A DNA stretch of 64,000 nt. It comes from Cohaesibacter sp. ES.047. GTDB lineage: Bacteria > Pseudomonadota > Alphaproteobacteria > Rhizobiales > Cohaesibacteraceae. The stretch is from the NCBI RefSeq assembly GCF_900215505.1, contig NZ_LT907844.1, positions 4,170,001-4,234,000 of the forward strand, written 5' to 3'. This document shows, one piece after another, positions 25,627 through 35,103 of the stretch (the stretch's first letter is position 1; the number at the start of each line of letters is the position of its first letter). Made by a program: the position numbers and the translations under genes. Under the pieces are notes generated by a model. That model searched no databases and was not told where the DNA came from. It saw nothing but the letters and a program-made list of their open reading frames with translations.

Positions 25627-25676
25627 TGTATTGAGCCATTGAAAATCTGCTCATGCTATAAGTAAGGAAAATAGCG

Positions 25677-25994
25677 ATGAGTATTACGATGGACGGCAAG
25701 GTCAAACGTTGGACAGCGAAGCGCCAATCAGCGCTTGTGATCGAGATCATTCAGGGAAAAACATCTGTTTCAGAGGCGAGCCGCTCTTATGATCTCTCCC
25801 CCTCTGAGATTGAAGGATGGGTTGAGGATGCCAAACGAGGCATGGAGAACTCTCTTCGAGCCAATCCGCTCGACATTCACGCCCAATATGAGAAGCAATT
25901 GAAGGATCTTCAGGAAGCCTATGGCGAGGCCACGCTTGAATTGCGTGCACGAAAAAAGTTGCAGGCCCTCATGGAGCGGGAGGACGACAATTGA
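25677..25994 (+). CDS. IS3-family transposase OrfA
   Basis: The 105-residue protein has a helix-turn-helix (SVSEASRSYDLSPSEIEGWV) followed by a C-terminal coiled coil (YEKQLKDLQEAYGEATLELRA). This is the DNA-binding half of an IS3-type transposase. Its stop overlaps the TTG that opens orfB (TTGA at 25991-25994), so the two are coupled or joined by frameshift. Confidence 0.85.
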   Translation: MSITMDGKVKRWTAKRQSALVIEIIQGKTSVSEASRSYDLSPSEIEGWVEDAKRGMENSLRANPLDIHAQYEKQLKDLQEAYGEATLELRARKKLQALMEREDDN

Positions 25995-26803
25995 TCCGGA
26001 CGCTTCATGAGGGCCTCCTATCGGAAGGTGTGCGTGTGCCGATTGCCAAGCTCTGCGCATGGTTTGGCGTTCCTCGCAGGACCGTTTATTACCGGCCAAC
26101 CAAATCAGCACCCAAAGTCGATCCCCGGTTTGCTGAGCCGATCAAAGCCATGGTCGAGAAGGAACCGTCCTTCGGCTATCGGACAGTTGCCTGGCTCTTG
26201 GGTTTTAACAAAAATACCGTACAGCGCATCTTCCAGATCAAGGGGTGGCACGTTCGCAAACGGGCCGTCGGAATGCGTCCCCGGATAGAGGCCGTGCCTT
26301 CTGTCGCCACCGCGCCCAATGAAAGATGGTCAACAGACCTAGCCCGAGTATGGACGGGAAAGGACGGCTGGGCATCATTGGCGTTGGTGATTGATTGCCA
26401 TACTCGAGAGCTTCTTGGATGGCATCTATCACGCACAGGAAAAGCGACGACTGCGACAGCCGCTCTGGAACATGCCTTGATCAGTCGGTTTGGAACTCTT
26501 GGTCGAGTTGATCGCGAGTTCCAGCTCCGCTCTGACAATGGATTGGTTTTTACCAGCAGGCACTTCACAGCCATGGTTCGAAGTTATGGTCTTAAACAGG
26601 AGTTCATAACTCCGCATTGCCCGCAACAGAATGGAATGGTCGAACGTGTTATCAGAACAATGCATTCACAGACACCGCTTCGAAACCATTAAACATGCAA
26701 ATCGGGTTATAAGCGATTGGATTGCCTTTTACAATAATTACCGCCCGCACCAAGCACTCGCCATGCGGACACCCGCTGAGGCATTCAAATTAGCAGCATA
26801 AAC
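25991..26803 (+). pseudogene. IS3-family transposase OrfB with a late frameshift
   Basis: The DDE integrase half shows RTVYYRPTKS, ERWSTDLARVW (first D), RSDNGLVFTSRHF (second D) and HCPQQNGMVERVIRT (the E). The frame then ends early at 26692. The expected ending, CIHRHRFETIKHANRVISDW with YNNYRPHQALAMRTPAEAFK, is present one frame over and runs to a TAA at about 26803. The junction near 26660 lacks the LKEQ segment usual after VIRT, pointing to a small deletion that broke the frame. Confidence 0.8.
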
Positions 26804-26917
26804 TGTGCAGATTCCGATGGGTCAATACAAGGATGGCTTCGCTGTCTCAATGAGTGGCAGTTTTTGAGTCCGTCAATGGCTTCTATAATCAGCGAAGAAA
26901 AGCTTCAGCTCTCGGCT

Positions 26918-26937
26918 AAAAAGCCCCTTGGCTTTCG
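26918..26937 (-). terminator. Rho-independent terminator of the LysR gene
   Basis: On the minus strand AAAGCC-AAGG-GGCTTT is followed by TTAG, a short stem with a T run, about 65 bases past the LysR stop. Confidence 0.55.
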
Positions 26938-26999
26938 AGTGAAAAGCAGCCGACATAAGCACTCGTCGCGAAACCAAACCCTGACAAGTCCCATTGAAC

Positions 27000-27920
27000 T
27001 TATAAGCCGGTATCAGGATAACACTCCAGATAGGGATTCAGGCTCTTGAGGAAACTCGTCATAAACTCCGCCGTAATCATGGATGGCCGGGAGAGAAGTG
27101 GCCGAACGAGTGAGAGCACATGAGGCGTTCTGGGCAGGAACGGGCGGAAGTCGAGCCCGCGCTCACGAAATTGCACAGCATCGAGTTCACTGACAACGGA
27201 GACCCCAGCGCCGCGGCATACCAATTCGCAAGCCGCCGTAAACTGCCGCACTTCAATATGGGAGTTCAGCGCAACATGCGCATCCTGAAATGCGCTCGAA
27301 AGACGCCCGAAGAACTCGCTGTCCCGACGTGAATGGATAATCTTCTCCTCGAGGAGATCGGCAGGAGCGACGACATCACGCCCTGCCAGCCGGTGACCAC
27401 GAGGAAAAACGCACACGGTACGGATCTCAACGGAGCTGCTCTCAAGGGATGGATGGCCAGCGAAACCATCGGTGATGCCAAAATCATACTGCTCCCCGAT
27501 CATCCACTCAAGGATCCGCTCCGGCCGGTCCGGCTCAATGGTCATGCTGACCCCGGGCCGTTCCTTGAGGAAGGTCGCGACAACATCCGGCAAATGGCTT
27601 GTTGCGAATCCCGGCAGACAGGCAACCCGGATGTGCCCTGCCCTCCTTTTCGTGATCTCGTGGCTGACATCGGCGATTCGCTGCATCAGTTCGAGCACCT
27701 GTCGGATGCTTGGCAACAGGAAGCACGCTTCCTGTGTCGGCACGATCTGGCCATCCTTGCGATCATAGACAGCGAAGCCCACTTCCTTTGCGAGATCCGA
27801 CAGCAGGCGGCTCACCGCCGGTTGCGAAATTCCAAGCTCCGAGGCCGCCACGGTCATTGAGCCGTGATTGGCAACCGCCAACAAGGCCTCTAGCTGGCGC
27901 AACCGCAAAATCGATGTCAT
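27000..27920 (-). CDS. LysR-family regulator, divergent from ugp operon
   Basis: The 306-residue regulator starts at the ATG at 27920 behind GGAGGGG. Its N-terminal helix-turn-helix is LRQLEALLAVANHGSMTVAA followed by SQPAVSRLLSDL, and a periplasmic-binding-like effector domain follows (VACLPGFATSHLPDVV, FGITDGFAGHP). It is transcribed away from the ugpB-type gene and probably controls it and itself. A CATAA-N7-TTATG palindrome in the shared promoter region fits a LysR site. The effector is unknown. Confidence 0.9.
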   Translation of the reverse strand: MTSILRLRQLEALLAVANHGSMTVAASELGISQPAVSRLLSDLAKEVGFAVYDRKDGQIVPTQEACFLLPSIRQVLELMQRIADVSHEITKRRAGHIRVACLPGFATSHLPDVVATFLKERPGVSMTIEPDRPERILEWMIGEQYDFGITDGFAGHPSLESSSVEIRTVCVFPRGHRLAGRDVVAPADLLEEKIIHSRRDSEFFGRLSSAFQDAHVALNSHIEVRQFTAACELVCRGAGVSVVSELDAVQFRERGLDFRPFLPRTPHVLSLVRPLLSRPSMITAEFMTSFLKSLNPYLECYPDTGL

Positions 27921-27952
27921 CCCATCCCCTCCACACGTCAATACTACAGAAA

Positions 27953-27969
27953 CATAACACCGCATTATG
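27953..27969. promoter_or_regulatory. Candidate LysR operator
   Basis: The palindrome CATAA-N7-TTATG lies between the divergent LysR gene and the ugpB-type gene and has the T-N11-A form typical of LysR-family binding sites. A second, looser GTTA/TAAC pair lies at about 27994-28015. Confidence 0.45.
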
Positions 27970-28114
27970 TCTACTCCAAATATTGGATACTTGCGTTATG
28001 AAACATTGCGTGTAACGTATGTCCTAATCCATGCAACAGACGTCGACAAGGTTGGAGGACCGAAGTCGGGGTCTTGGAATAAGACACCTTGCACGGTGAT
28101 TGGGAGGAAAACCT

Positions 28115-29428
28115 ATGTATAGCAAGATGATCGCAGCCATCGCATTGGCGGGCACAATGCTGGCGCCTGCTGCAGCAATGGCGCAAACAGAAATCCAGTT
28201 CTGGCATGCCTTTACGGGGCGCCTTGGTGAACTCGTCAAGACTCAGGTCGCTGACTTCAATGCAAGCCAGAGCGACTATGTTGTCGTCGAGAGCCACAAG
28301 GGCAACTATTCAGAAACGCTCAATGCAGGGATTGCCGCGTTTCGGGCCGGTGAACAGCCGCACATTCTGATGGTCTTCGAAGTCGGCACAGCAACGATGA
28401 TGGCGGCCAAGGGGGCTGTGCAACCTGTCTATCAGGTCATGAGCAAAAGCGGCGCTACCTTTGACCCCGACGCCTATATTGGCGCGGTCAAGGGCTATTA
28501 CACCAACACTGATGGCGACATGCTGTCCCTGCCCTTCAACTCGTCCACTCCTGTTCTCTGGGTCAACCGCGATGCAATGTCCGCCGCTGGCGTTGATCCA
28601 GACACAGACCTTTCGACTTGGGAGCAGGTGGACGAGGTGCTTGGCAAACTCAAGGAAGGCGGCGAGGATTGCCCGATGGTCACCGCTTGGCAGAGCTGGA
28701 TCCATCTTGAGAATCTGTCTGCCTACCACAATGTCCCCTTTGCCTCGAAAGAGAATGGCTTTGCCGGTCTTGATACCGAACTCATGCTCAATGGCGACGT
28801 TCAGGTCAAACATCTGGCCAAAATGGGCGAATGGGCCAAGGATGGCGAATTCATCTATACCGGCCGCCGCAATGAAGGCGGGGCAAACTTCCGCGCCGGT
28901 GACTGCGCTCTCTTCACTGAAAGCTCCGCGGGCTATGCTGGCATCAAGTCCGAAGCCAAGTTCGAGTTCGATGTGCGTCCGCTGCCCTATTGGAAAAGCG
29001 TCGCCGAAGCGCCGCAAAACACCATCATTGGTGGCGCATCGCTTTGGGTCCTCAACGGCCATGATGACGCTGAATACAAGGGCGTCGGCGAGTTCCTGAG
29101 CTATCTGTCATCTACGGATGTTCAGGCTGCCTGGCACCAGAATACCGGCTATCTTCCCATCACGATCGCTGCGGGCGAAGCCACCCGGGCGTCTGGCTTC
29201 TACGATGAGAATCCGGGCACCGACATCGCCGTCAAGCAGATGACGAAGAACCAGCCGACCGCGAATTCCAAAGGCATTCGTCTTGGCTCCTTTGATCAGA
29301 TCCGCGGCATCATTGACGAGGAGATGGAAGCCATCTGGTCAGGCGACAAGACCGCTCAGGAAGCAATGGATAGCGCCAAAGAGCGCGGTGACGCCTTGCT
29401 TCGCCGGTTTGAGCAGGCAAACCGCTAA
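28115..29428 (+). CDS. ugpB: UgpB-like ABC transporter substrate-binding protein
   Basis: The 437-residue periplasmic binding protein starts at ATG 28115 behind GGGAGGA. The signal peptide ends AAAMA near residue 23. The mature chain opens TEIQFWHAFTGRLGELV, close to UgpB (EIQFWHSM), and contains MVFEVGTATMMAAKGA, PFNSSTPVLWVN, and GGASLWVLNG. UgpB binds glycerol-3-phosphate and glycerophosphodiesters. With ugpA, ugpE and ugpC directly after, the call is good, but the exact ligand could be another polyol phosphate. Confidence 0.87.
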   Translation: MYSKMIAAIALAGTMLAPAAAMAQTEIQFWHAFTGRLGELVKTQVADFNASQSDYVVVESHKGNYSETLNAGIAAFRAGEQPHILMVFEVGTATMMAAKGAVQPVYQVMSKSGATFDPDAYIGAVKGYYTNTDGDMLSLPFNSSTPVLWVNRDAMSAAGVDPDTDLSTWEQVDEVLGKLKEGGEDCPMVTAWQSWIHLENLSAYHNVPFASKENGFAGLDTELMLNGDVQVKHLAKMGEWAKDGEFIYTGRRNEGGANFRAGDCALFTESSAGYAGIKSEAKFEFDVRPLPYWKSVAEAPQNTIIGGASLWVLNGHDDAEYKGVGEFLSYLSSTDVQAAWHQNTGYLPITIAAGEATRASGFYDENPGTDIAVKQMTKNQPTANSKGIRLGSFDQIRGIIDEEMEAIWSGDKTAQEAMDSAKERGDALLRRFEQANR

Positions 29429-29439
29429 GGTCCAGAATC

Positions 29440-29465
29440 GAACGGGCCCACAAGCGGGCCCGTTC
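29440..29465 (+). terminator. Intra-operon hairpin after ugpB
   Basis: A perfect 10-bp stem, GAACGGGCCC / GGGCCCGTTC with a six-base loop, has no T run. Hairpins after binding-protein genes commonly stabilise that mRNA segment or dampen read-through to the permease genes. Confidence 0.65.
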
Positions 29466-29498
29466 CCATGCTTCACTTCGTCATGACGGGGCCTTAAA

Positions 29499-30380
29499 GT
29501 GGAAAAGCGCGTCAAATTTCGAGGCTGGCTGTTGCCAATGCTGCTGATCGCCCCGCAGCTTATCATCTCGGCAGTCTTCTTCTTCTATCCAGCCGGCCAG
29601 GCAGTCTGGCAATCACTTTTCATACCCGACCCGTTTGGTCTGTCGTCCCAATTTGTGGGCTTGGGCAATTTCGAGTTTCTGCTCTCCGACAAATTCTATC
29701 GGGCCTCCTTTGTAACAACGGCCATTTTCTCGATACTGGTCACGCTCTGCTCGATGATCCCAGCCCTATTCCTCGCGGTCATCGCAGACCGGCTGATCAA
29801 GGGATCCGGGGTCTATCGCACCTTGCTGATATGGCCCTACGCGGTCGCGCCTGCGGTCGCGGGCGTCTTGTGGCTCTTCATGTTCAACACCCGCGTTGGT
29901 ATTGTGTCATGGTATCTGGGCCAGTTGGGATATGACTGGAACCATGTGCTTAACGGCGGCGAGGCGATGGGACTGGTTGTCGTGGCCTCTTCCTGGGGAC
30001 GCATCAGCTACAATTTCCTTTTCTTCCTCGCAGCGCTACAATCCGTGCCGCGATCGGTGATTGAGGCGGCCGCCATTGATGGCGCGCGCTTCTGGCGACG
30101 GTTCTTCACGATCGTTCTGCCGCTTCTGTCGCCTACCACCTTCTTCCTGATGGTGGTCAACATCGTCTATGCCTTCTTCGAGACCTTCGGTGTCATTCAC
30201 ACCATCACTGCAGGTGGGCCGCAGCAATCAACCACGATCCTAGTCTACAAGGTCTTCTCTGATGGTTTCGTTGGTCAGGATTTGGGCTCGTCCGCTGCAC
30301 AATCCGTCATCTTGCTGATCGTTGTCGGCCTTTTGACTGTGGTCCAGTTCAAATTCATTGAGAAAAAGGTGCACTACTGA
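29499..30380 (+). CDS. ugpA: UgpA-like ABC transporter permease
   Basis: The 293-residue inner-membrane permease probably starts at GTG 29499. About six hydrophobic helices are present. The EAA-type cytoplasmic loop reads [22 protein letters not shown], typical of MalF/UgpA permeases, near residues 187-208. It overlaps ugpE by one base (TGATG at 30380). Confidence 0.9.
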   Translation: MEKRVKFRGWLLPMLLIAPQLIISAVFFFYPAGQAVWQSLFIPDPFGLSSQFVGLGNFEFLLSDKFYRASFVTTAIFSILVTLCSMIPALFLAVIADRLIKGSGVYRTLLIWPYAVAPAVAGVLWLFMFNTRVGIVSWYLGQLGYDWNHVLNGGEAMGLVVVASSWGRISYNFLFFLAALQSVPRSVIEAAAIDGARFWRRFFTIVLPLLSPTTFFLMVVNIVYAFFETFGVIHTITAGGPQQSTTILVYKVFSDGFVGQDLGSSAAQSVILLIVVGLLTVVQFKFIEKKVHY

Positions 30381-31237
30381 TGGCAAAAGAAGTGCATGGA
30401 ATGGTCGAGAAGCGCGGCTGGGGCCTGTGGCTCACGCATGTCTTCATGATCTGCGGTGTTCTCGTGGTCTTCTTCCCGATCTGGCTGGCCTTCGTGGCCT
30501 CGACCGTCACCCAACCCGAAATCGTCTCGCCCCCGATGCCGATCTGGCCCGGCGAGCATTTTCTTGAAAACTACAAGGCAGCTCTCTTCTCAGGGGTCAA
30601 TGTTCCGGTTCTCACCATGCTGGTCAACAGCCTGATCATGGCCCTTGGCATTGCCATCGGCAAAATCATCATCTCGCTGCTATCTGCCTTTGCCATCGTC
30701 TATTTCCGCTTTCCCGGACGGACGTTTTTCTTTTGGATGATCTTCCTCACCCTGATGCTGCCGGTCGAGGTGCGGATCGTGCCGACCTTTGAGGTCGTTG
30801 CTGGCTTTGGCATGCTCAACAGCTATGCGGGGCTGATCTTTCCCCTGATCGCCTCGGCGACGGCAACCTTTCTGTTTCGCCAGTTCTTCATGACCATCCC
30901 CGATGAGCTGGCAGAGGCGGCGCGCGTCGACGGAGCGGGACCGATGCGCTTCTTCATCGATATTGTCGTCCCGATGAGCCGGACCAATATCGCCGCGCTC
31001 TTCGTCATCCTCTTCATTTACGGCTGGAACCAGTATCTCTGGCCGCTTCTGATCACCACTGACCCGGACATGAACACAATTGTTATGGGCATCAAGCAGA
31101 TGTTCCCCTCCGGCGACGATGTCGCGGAATGGCCGGTCATCATGGCAACCTCAATCCTGGCCATGATCCCGCCCGTCATCATCGTGGTGTCAATGCAAAA
31201 ACTCTTCATCCGCGGCCTGGTCGAGAGCGAGAAATAA
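30380..31237 (+). CDS. ugpE: UgpE-like ABC transporter permease
   Basis: The 285-residue second permease has six predicted helices and an EAA loop [20 protein letters not shown] near residues 179-198. The segment [18 protein letters not shown] is typical of UgpE. The gene starts on the ugpA stop and is two bases from ugpC, consistent with one operon. Confidence 0.92.
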   Translation: MAKEVHGMVEKRGWGLWLTHVFMICGVLVVFFPIWLAFVASTVTQPEIVSPPMPIWPGEHFLENYKAALFSGVNVPVLTMLVNSLIMALGIAIGKIIISLLSAFAIVYFRFPGRTFFFWMIFLTLMLPVEVRIVPTFEVVAGFGMLNSYAGLIFPLIASATATFLFRQFFMTIPDELAEAARVDGAGPMRFFIDIVVPMSRTNIAALFVILFIYGWNQYLWPLLITTDPDMNTIVMGIKQMFPSGDDVAEWPVIMATSILAMIPPVIIVVSMQKLFIRGLVESEK

Positions 31238-31239
31238 CT

Positions 31240-32289
31240 ATGGCAACTGTAGAACTGAAAAACATCAAGAAAAGCTTCGGTGCAGACCATGTGATTCACG
31301 GGATCAGCCTCGACATAGCCGACGGTGAATTCATCGTCATCGTCGGTCCGTCCGGCTGCGGCAAGTCGACGCTTTTGCGCATGGTTGCGGGTCTGGAAAC
31401 GGTAACAAGCGGCGATGTCCTCATTGGTGGCGAGCGCGCCAATGACAAGGAACCGATGGATCGGGACATCGCGATGGTGTTCCAGAACTACGCGCTCTAT
31501 CCTCATATGTCGGTCCGCCAGAATATGGGCTATGGTCTGAAGATCGCCAGATTGCCAAAAGATCAGATCGAGGCAAAGGTCGAGGAAGCGGCGAAATTGC
31601 TTCAACTCGAAGCGTTGCTGGACCGCAAGCCGCGCCAATTGTCAGGCGGCCAACGTCAACGCGTTGCCATGGGGCGCGCCATTGTGCGAGAACCCGCAGT
31701 CTTCCTGTTTGATGAGCCACTCTCCAACCTTGATGCAAAACTGCGTGTGCAAATGCGCCTCGAAATCAAGGAGCTGCAATCCCAGCTAGGCATAACATCA
31801 CTTTATGTGACCCATGATCAGGTGGAAGCCATGACCATGGCCGATCGGATGATCGTCATGAATGCTGGCGTCGCCGAGCAGATCGGCACGCCCCTTGAGG
31901 TGTATGAGACGCCTCAAACCCTGTTTGCCGCACAATTCATTGGCAGTCCCGCCATGAATGTGTTCGATGCCCATGTCGAGGACGGCTTCCTACGGGTCGG
32001 TGAGATCCGGCTGACTCAAACCGAACTACAAGACGGTCCCGTAAAGCTCGGCATACGCCCGGAGCAAATGATCCCGGATCCGGACGGCCCCTTCAGCGTT
32101 GACGTCCATATGTCCGAGCCTTTGGGCGCCAACACTCTGCTGCACGGCCATCTCACCACCACAGGCGAGATCATCACTGTCAGCCTTCCCGGTGTCCATG
32201 TCTTGACGAGAGATCACCCTCACATGACCTTCTCCGCCCAAACGGACCACCTGCATATCTTCGACCCGATCACGGCCAAGCGGCTTTGA
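31240..32289 (+). CDS. ugpC: UgpC-like ABC transporter ATPase
   Basis: The 349-residue MalK/UgpC-type ATPase has Walker [10 protein letters not shown] near residues 37-45, the signature LSGGQRQR near 135, and Walker [13 protein letters not shown], followed by a C-terminal MOBE domain (KLGIRPEQM and beyond) suited to regulation. The ATG at 31240 is directly after ugpE; an upstream in-frame ATG at 31129 lies inside ugpE and is rejected. Confidence 0.93.
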   Translation: MATVELKNIKKSFGADHVIHGISLDIADGEFIVIVGPSGCGKSTLLRMVAGLETVTSGDVLIGGERANDKEPMDRDIAMVFQNYALYPHMSVRQNMGYGLKIARLPKDQIEAKVEEAAKLLQLEALLDRKPRQLSGGQRQRVAMGRAIVREPAVFLFDEPLSNLDAKLRVQMRLEIKELQSQLGITSLYVTHDQVEAMTMADRMIVMNAGVAEQIGTPLEVYETPQTLFAAQFIGSPAMNVFDAHVEDGFLRVGEIRLTQTELQDGPVKLGIRPEQMIPDPDGPFSVDVHMSEPLGANTLLHGHLTTTGEIITVSLPGVHVLTRDHPHMTFSAQTDHLHIFDPITAKRL

Positions 32290-32585
32290 TGGGCTCTTGT
32301 GGGCGGTCCGTGGTATTGCCGGTAGGCATACGCTACAGGGATCTTGAGCAAAGGATGATAGAACGCGGCGTGCCGTGGATCACTCGACGATCTAACGCTA
32401 GCTTCGGAAATATCCCCGTGAAATCGCACGGCGACCGGGCTGGCAGTGGCAATCGCCTCAATCGCCCGGTTGGCGGGTCGACGAAACGTAACTCAGAGTA
32501 TTAGTCATATGGAACAGAAACAGGCATCATAATTGATATCTGTTCCATATGACTAGGGTGTTAGTAACGGGAATTGGTCAAGGCG
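32290..32585. other. Convergent spacer after ugpC
   Basis: Apart from the long inverted repeat at 32502-32555 I see no gene or recognisable element. The ugp operon and the minus-strand dehydrogenase converge here. Confidence 0.4.
32502..32555. repeat. Perfect 17-base inverted repeat
   Basis: TAGTCATATGGAACAGA at 32502-32518 and its exact complement at 32539-32555 flank a 20-base AT-rich loop. It lies between convergent genes, so it may end transcription in both directions, although no T run follows. It could also be a protein-binding site or a trace of a mobile element. Confidence 0.7.
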
Positions 32586-33575
32586 TCAGCCTCCAATTTT
32601 CCCGCCGAGTTCATCATCGATATGGATCTTGATGATTTCATCAAAGGTCTTTTCGGCGGTGAAGCCAAGTTCCAGAGCACGCTTGACGCTAAAGTCACGC
32701 GCCCAGCCATCGACGATTCCGCGAATGGTTTCGTCCGGCTCATCACGGATCAGGCCTGCGATCTTGGGTCCGGCAACCCGCTCAAGCGCAGCGATCTCGT
32801 CCCCGACGGTAGCAGAAAGACCCGGCATCATCAGATTACGCCGTGGGCCGACCTTCTCCAGATCGAGGGTTGCGGCATGGGTGAAAAAGCCAACCGCAGC
32901 GCGAGGACTTGCGAACCAGTGCCGAACATGATGCTCAACCGGTAGCACAGCCTCAACACCCGATAGCGGTTCGCGTAGAATGTTGGAAAAAAAGCCCGAA
33001 GCGGCTGCGTTGGGTTTTCCCGGGCGAATACAAATCGTCGGCAGGCGGATACCGATTCCGTCCAAAATGTTCCTGCGACTGTAATCAGCAATAAGCAGCT
33101 CGATAATCGCTTTCTGCGTGCCATAGCTGGTCAACGGGGTGGTAAAAAATTCGTCCGTGATCTTTTCAGGGAATGGGGCTCCGAAAACAGCGATGGAAGA
33201 CGCAAACAGGAAGCGAGGTTTGTAGGGCTCCTTTTTGCCTTCTGCCCGGATAGCCTCAAGAAGCGAGTAGCTTCCTTTCAGGTTGACGTCATATCCCTTG
33301 TCAAAGTCAGCTTCTGCTTCGCCCGAAACAACTGCAGCCAAATGGATGATCATGTCTGGTCTGCCTGCAATCAGCGTCTCGGCTGCATCAGCCTGCCTGA
33401 GATCAACCGCCTGACAATCGCTGATGTCGGCAAGTTTTTTCGGAGCTGTCGGTTTGATCACGTCGACCAGTGTCAGTTTTTCGATGGGACCGCCCAATAT
33501 CTCTGGCACCTCGGCAATCCGATCTGACAGTTTGCGACCAACCATACCTGCTGCGCCAATGACAAGTACTTTCAT
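32586..33575 (-). CDS. denD: NAD-dependent epimerase/dehydratase, D-erythronate dehydrogenase-like
   Basis: The 329-residue short-chain dehydrogenase starts at the ATG at 33575 behind AGGGAG. A Rossmann motif VIGAAGMVG occupies residues 5-13, the NAD site continues through LAAVVSGEAEADF, and the catalytic pair is in TSYGTQKAIIE near residue 150. The sequence pattern fits the DenD group, which oxidises D-erythronate to 2-keto-D-erythronate. The neighbouring GntR gene and sugar importer fit sugar-acid use. No DenOtnK-type kinase or decarboxylase partner is in the window, so the substrate remains inferred. Confidence 0.75.
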   Translation of the reverse strand: MKVLVIGAAGMVGRKLSDRIAEVPEILGGPIEKLTLVDVIKPTAPKKLADISDCQAVDLRQADAAETLIAGRPDMIIHLAAVVSGEAEADFDKGYDVNLKGSYSLLEAIRAEGKKEPYKPRFLFASSIAVFGAPFPEKITDEFFTTPLTSYGTQKAIIELLIADYSRRNILDGIGIRLPTICIRPGKPNAAASGFFSNILREPLSGVEAVLPVEHHVRHWFASPRAAVGFFTHAATLDLEKVGPRRNLMMPGLSATVGDEIAALERVAGPKIAGLIRDEPDETIRGIVDGWARDFSVKRALELGFTAEKTFDEIIKIHIDDELGGKIGG

Positions 33576-34051
33576 GCGTTCATTCTCCCTATCAGGCACC
33601 ATCCAGGCACCAGTCTTGTGTTCCGCATCTCGGGCTTTGTTCCTCGCGCAGCCTTCTCGATCACGCCGGGTGAGAATCAAGGCAAATTGCATGTACTCGG
33701 TCGTACGGAGGTCCGCCGAACCTCGCTGTGATGTCCTGAATCTGGAGAGTGTTCTCCCAACAGACTGGCGGCATTTCCACGAGAACGGGCTGGTTGAACA
33801 AATCCGTCCGGTCGGCACGAACAATGCGATACGGACCCGTTCCTTCCAACAGCAACGAACCTTTCCGATCGCAGCATGAAAGTCACAAGGATTTACGTCG
33901 TACAACCAACGTCGAAACTATGTCACGTCTTGGCGTTTGGTTCAATGAAAATGTATACCAAATACCATATGTCATTCTAGCACTCTGAGAGGTTTTGTGT
34001 TTTGATTGACTTCAGCATACCCTGATACGCAAACTGGATAGGGACCGGAAC
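33576..34051. promoter_or_regulatory. Divergent intergenic region with a GntR-type site
   Basis: This region separates the dehydrogenase from the GntR gene. A site TGTATACCAAAT lies at 33952-33963. A 64-codon minus-strand frame at 33661-33855 was considered but has no recognisable family or clear ribosome-binding site; it is left as uncertain. Nothing else is seen. Confidence 0.45.
33952..33963. promoter_or_regulatory. Candidate GntR operator (autoregulatory)
   Basis: TGTATACCAAAT lies about 90 bases before the GntR gene and shares GTATACCAAAT with a site at 40110-40120 ahead of the sugar importer. The core resembles the TGGTNNACCA form of FadR/FCD-type regulators. Confidence 0.5.
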
Positions 34052-34789
34052 ATGAATCGAAAAGACAAGGTTGAGCTGTCTCAACTCGACGACGAAATGT
34101 CAGTCAAACGCATTTCTCTCGCAGAAATTGCAGCGCAACGTCTGCGTGATTTGGTTCTGGTTGGAACATTGCCACCCGGCCAGGCTCTATCCGAACGCGA
34201 ACTATCAGACAAATTGCAGATTTCTCGCACCCCCTTGCGCGAAGCGATCAGAGAGCTGGCAGCCGAAAAGCTGATCGAAATCCTTCCCAATCGCCGCCCC
34301 CGGGTCGCCGATCCATCCACAGAGTCGATCAATGATCTCTTCGACGTGCAGGCCGCCCTCGAAGCTCTGGCCGGCAAGCTTCTCATCCAGCGCGCAACGA
34401 ACGAGAAAGTTGACCGGTTGGCCGCGCTTCACAAGCAGCTCATCAAGCTGTCAACCAGCAAGGATTCCATGAAATTCTTCCGGCTCGACATGGAATATCA
34501 CACCACGCTCGTCCAGTTTTCAGACAATTCCGTCCTTGCGGAAACACATCGGCAGTATAATGCAGCCCTCTTCCGTGCCCGCTACTTGTCATCAGAACAC
34601 ATGCGTTGGCGCGACACGACAATGGCCGAGCATGAAGAGATTATGGAAGCAATCCTTGCGCGGGATGCCGCGCGCTTGTCTGCGTCATTGACAACCCACC
34701 TCATGACTGGCAAGGCCAACCACGCACGCCTGCGCCTCGAAACGGAAGCCATAAAGGGAAAAGGCAAAAAGAAAAAATCAGACACCTGA
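34052..34789 (+). CDS. GntR-family (FCD/FadR-type) regulator
   Basis: The 245-residue regulator has an N-terminal winged helix, with LPPGQALSERELSDKLQISRTPLREAIREL at about residues 40-70 giving the GntR signature. An all-helical FCD ligand domain follows, with metal-binding-type residues in FRLDMEYHTTL and HEEIMEAI. The C-terminus is lysine-rich. It is likely to control the flanking dehydrogenase and the sugar ABC operon through the shared TATACCA sites; the ligand is probably a sugar acid. Confidence 0.9.
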   Translation: MNRKDKVELSQLDDEMSVKRISLAEIAAQRLRDLVLVGTLPPGQALSERELSDKLQISRTPLREAIRELAAEKLIEILPNRRPRVADPSTESINDLFDVQAALEALAGKLLIQRATNEKVDRLAALHKQLIKLSTSKDSMKFFRLDMEYHTTLVQFSDNSVLAETHRQYNAALFRARYLSSEHMRWRDTTMAEHEEIMEAILARDAARLSASLTTHLMTGKANHARLRLETEAIKGKGKKKKSDT

Positions 34790-35103
34790 TTCCAAGAGCT
34801 AGATCTACAAGTTTTCAAGCGACATCAATAGGTTGAAGTCACACCGTCTTTGCTGAGAAGATGGAGGATCATATGCCTTGGGATGATACCGCTCGGATGC
34901 AATTAAACGAGACAAGCTGCGCCATCCAACAGATTTGACGGAGCCTTGCGACAAAACAGATAAAGGCCGCCTTGCAGACAGGGCGGCCTTCGTGACTTTA
35001 CGCGCTAGAGAATTTCTCGGGACTATCTGCCCTGATTGATGCAGCGCTGTTTAAAATACTGCGGTTGCACTAAAGCTATGGTGCGCGCTGTTTTTACGCG
35101 GCT
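34790..35103. other. Convergent spacer after the GntR gene
   Basis: No gene is seen. A strong hairpin at 34963-34990 is listed separately. The rest shows no recognisable signal. Confidence 0.4.
34963..34990. terminator. Convergent terminator-like hairpin
   Basis: AAGGCCGCC / GGCGGCCTT forms a perfect 9-bp stem around a ten-base loop, between the GntR gene and the SMP-30 gene. The A/T flanks are short, so it may act for both strands. Confidence 0.7.

Larger units (their letters stand above)
25627..26829 (+). mobile_element. IS3-family element with imperfect terminal repeats
   Basis: The 1,203-bp element is bounded by imperfect inverted ends of 26-27 bases: TGTATTGAGCCATTGAAAAT... at 25627 and, on the other strand, TGTATTGACCCATCGGAAT... 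ending at 26829. It holds orfA and orfB, with orfB broken near 26660. The flanks do not show a convincing target duplication. It sits exactly at the end of a related IS3 remnant. Confidence 0.8.

Noticed and set aside
33661-33855. A 64-codon minus-strand frame in the GntR promoter region
   Set aside because: The composition is protein-like, but there is no family match by eye, no firm ribosome-binding site and no partner gene; left as uncertain.
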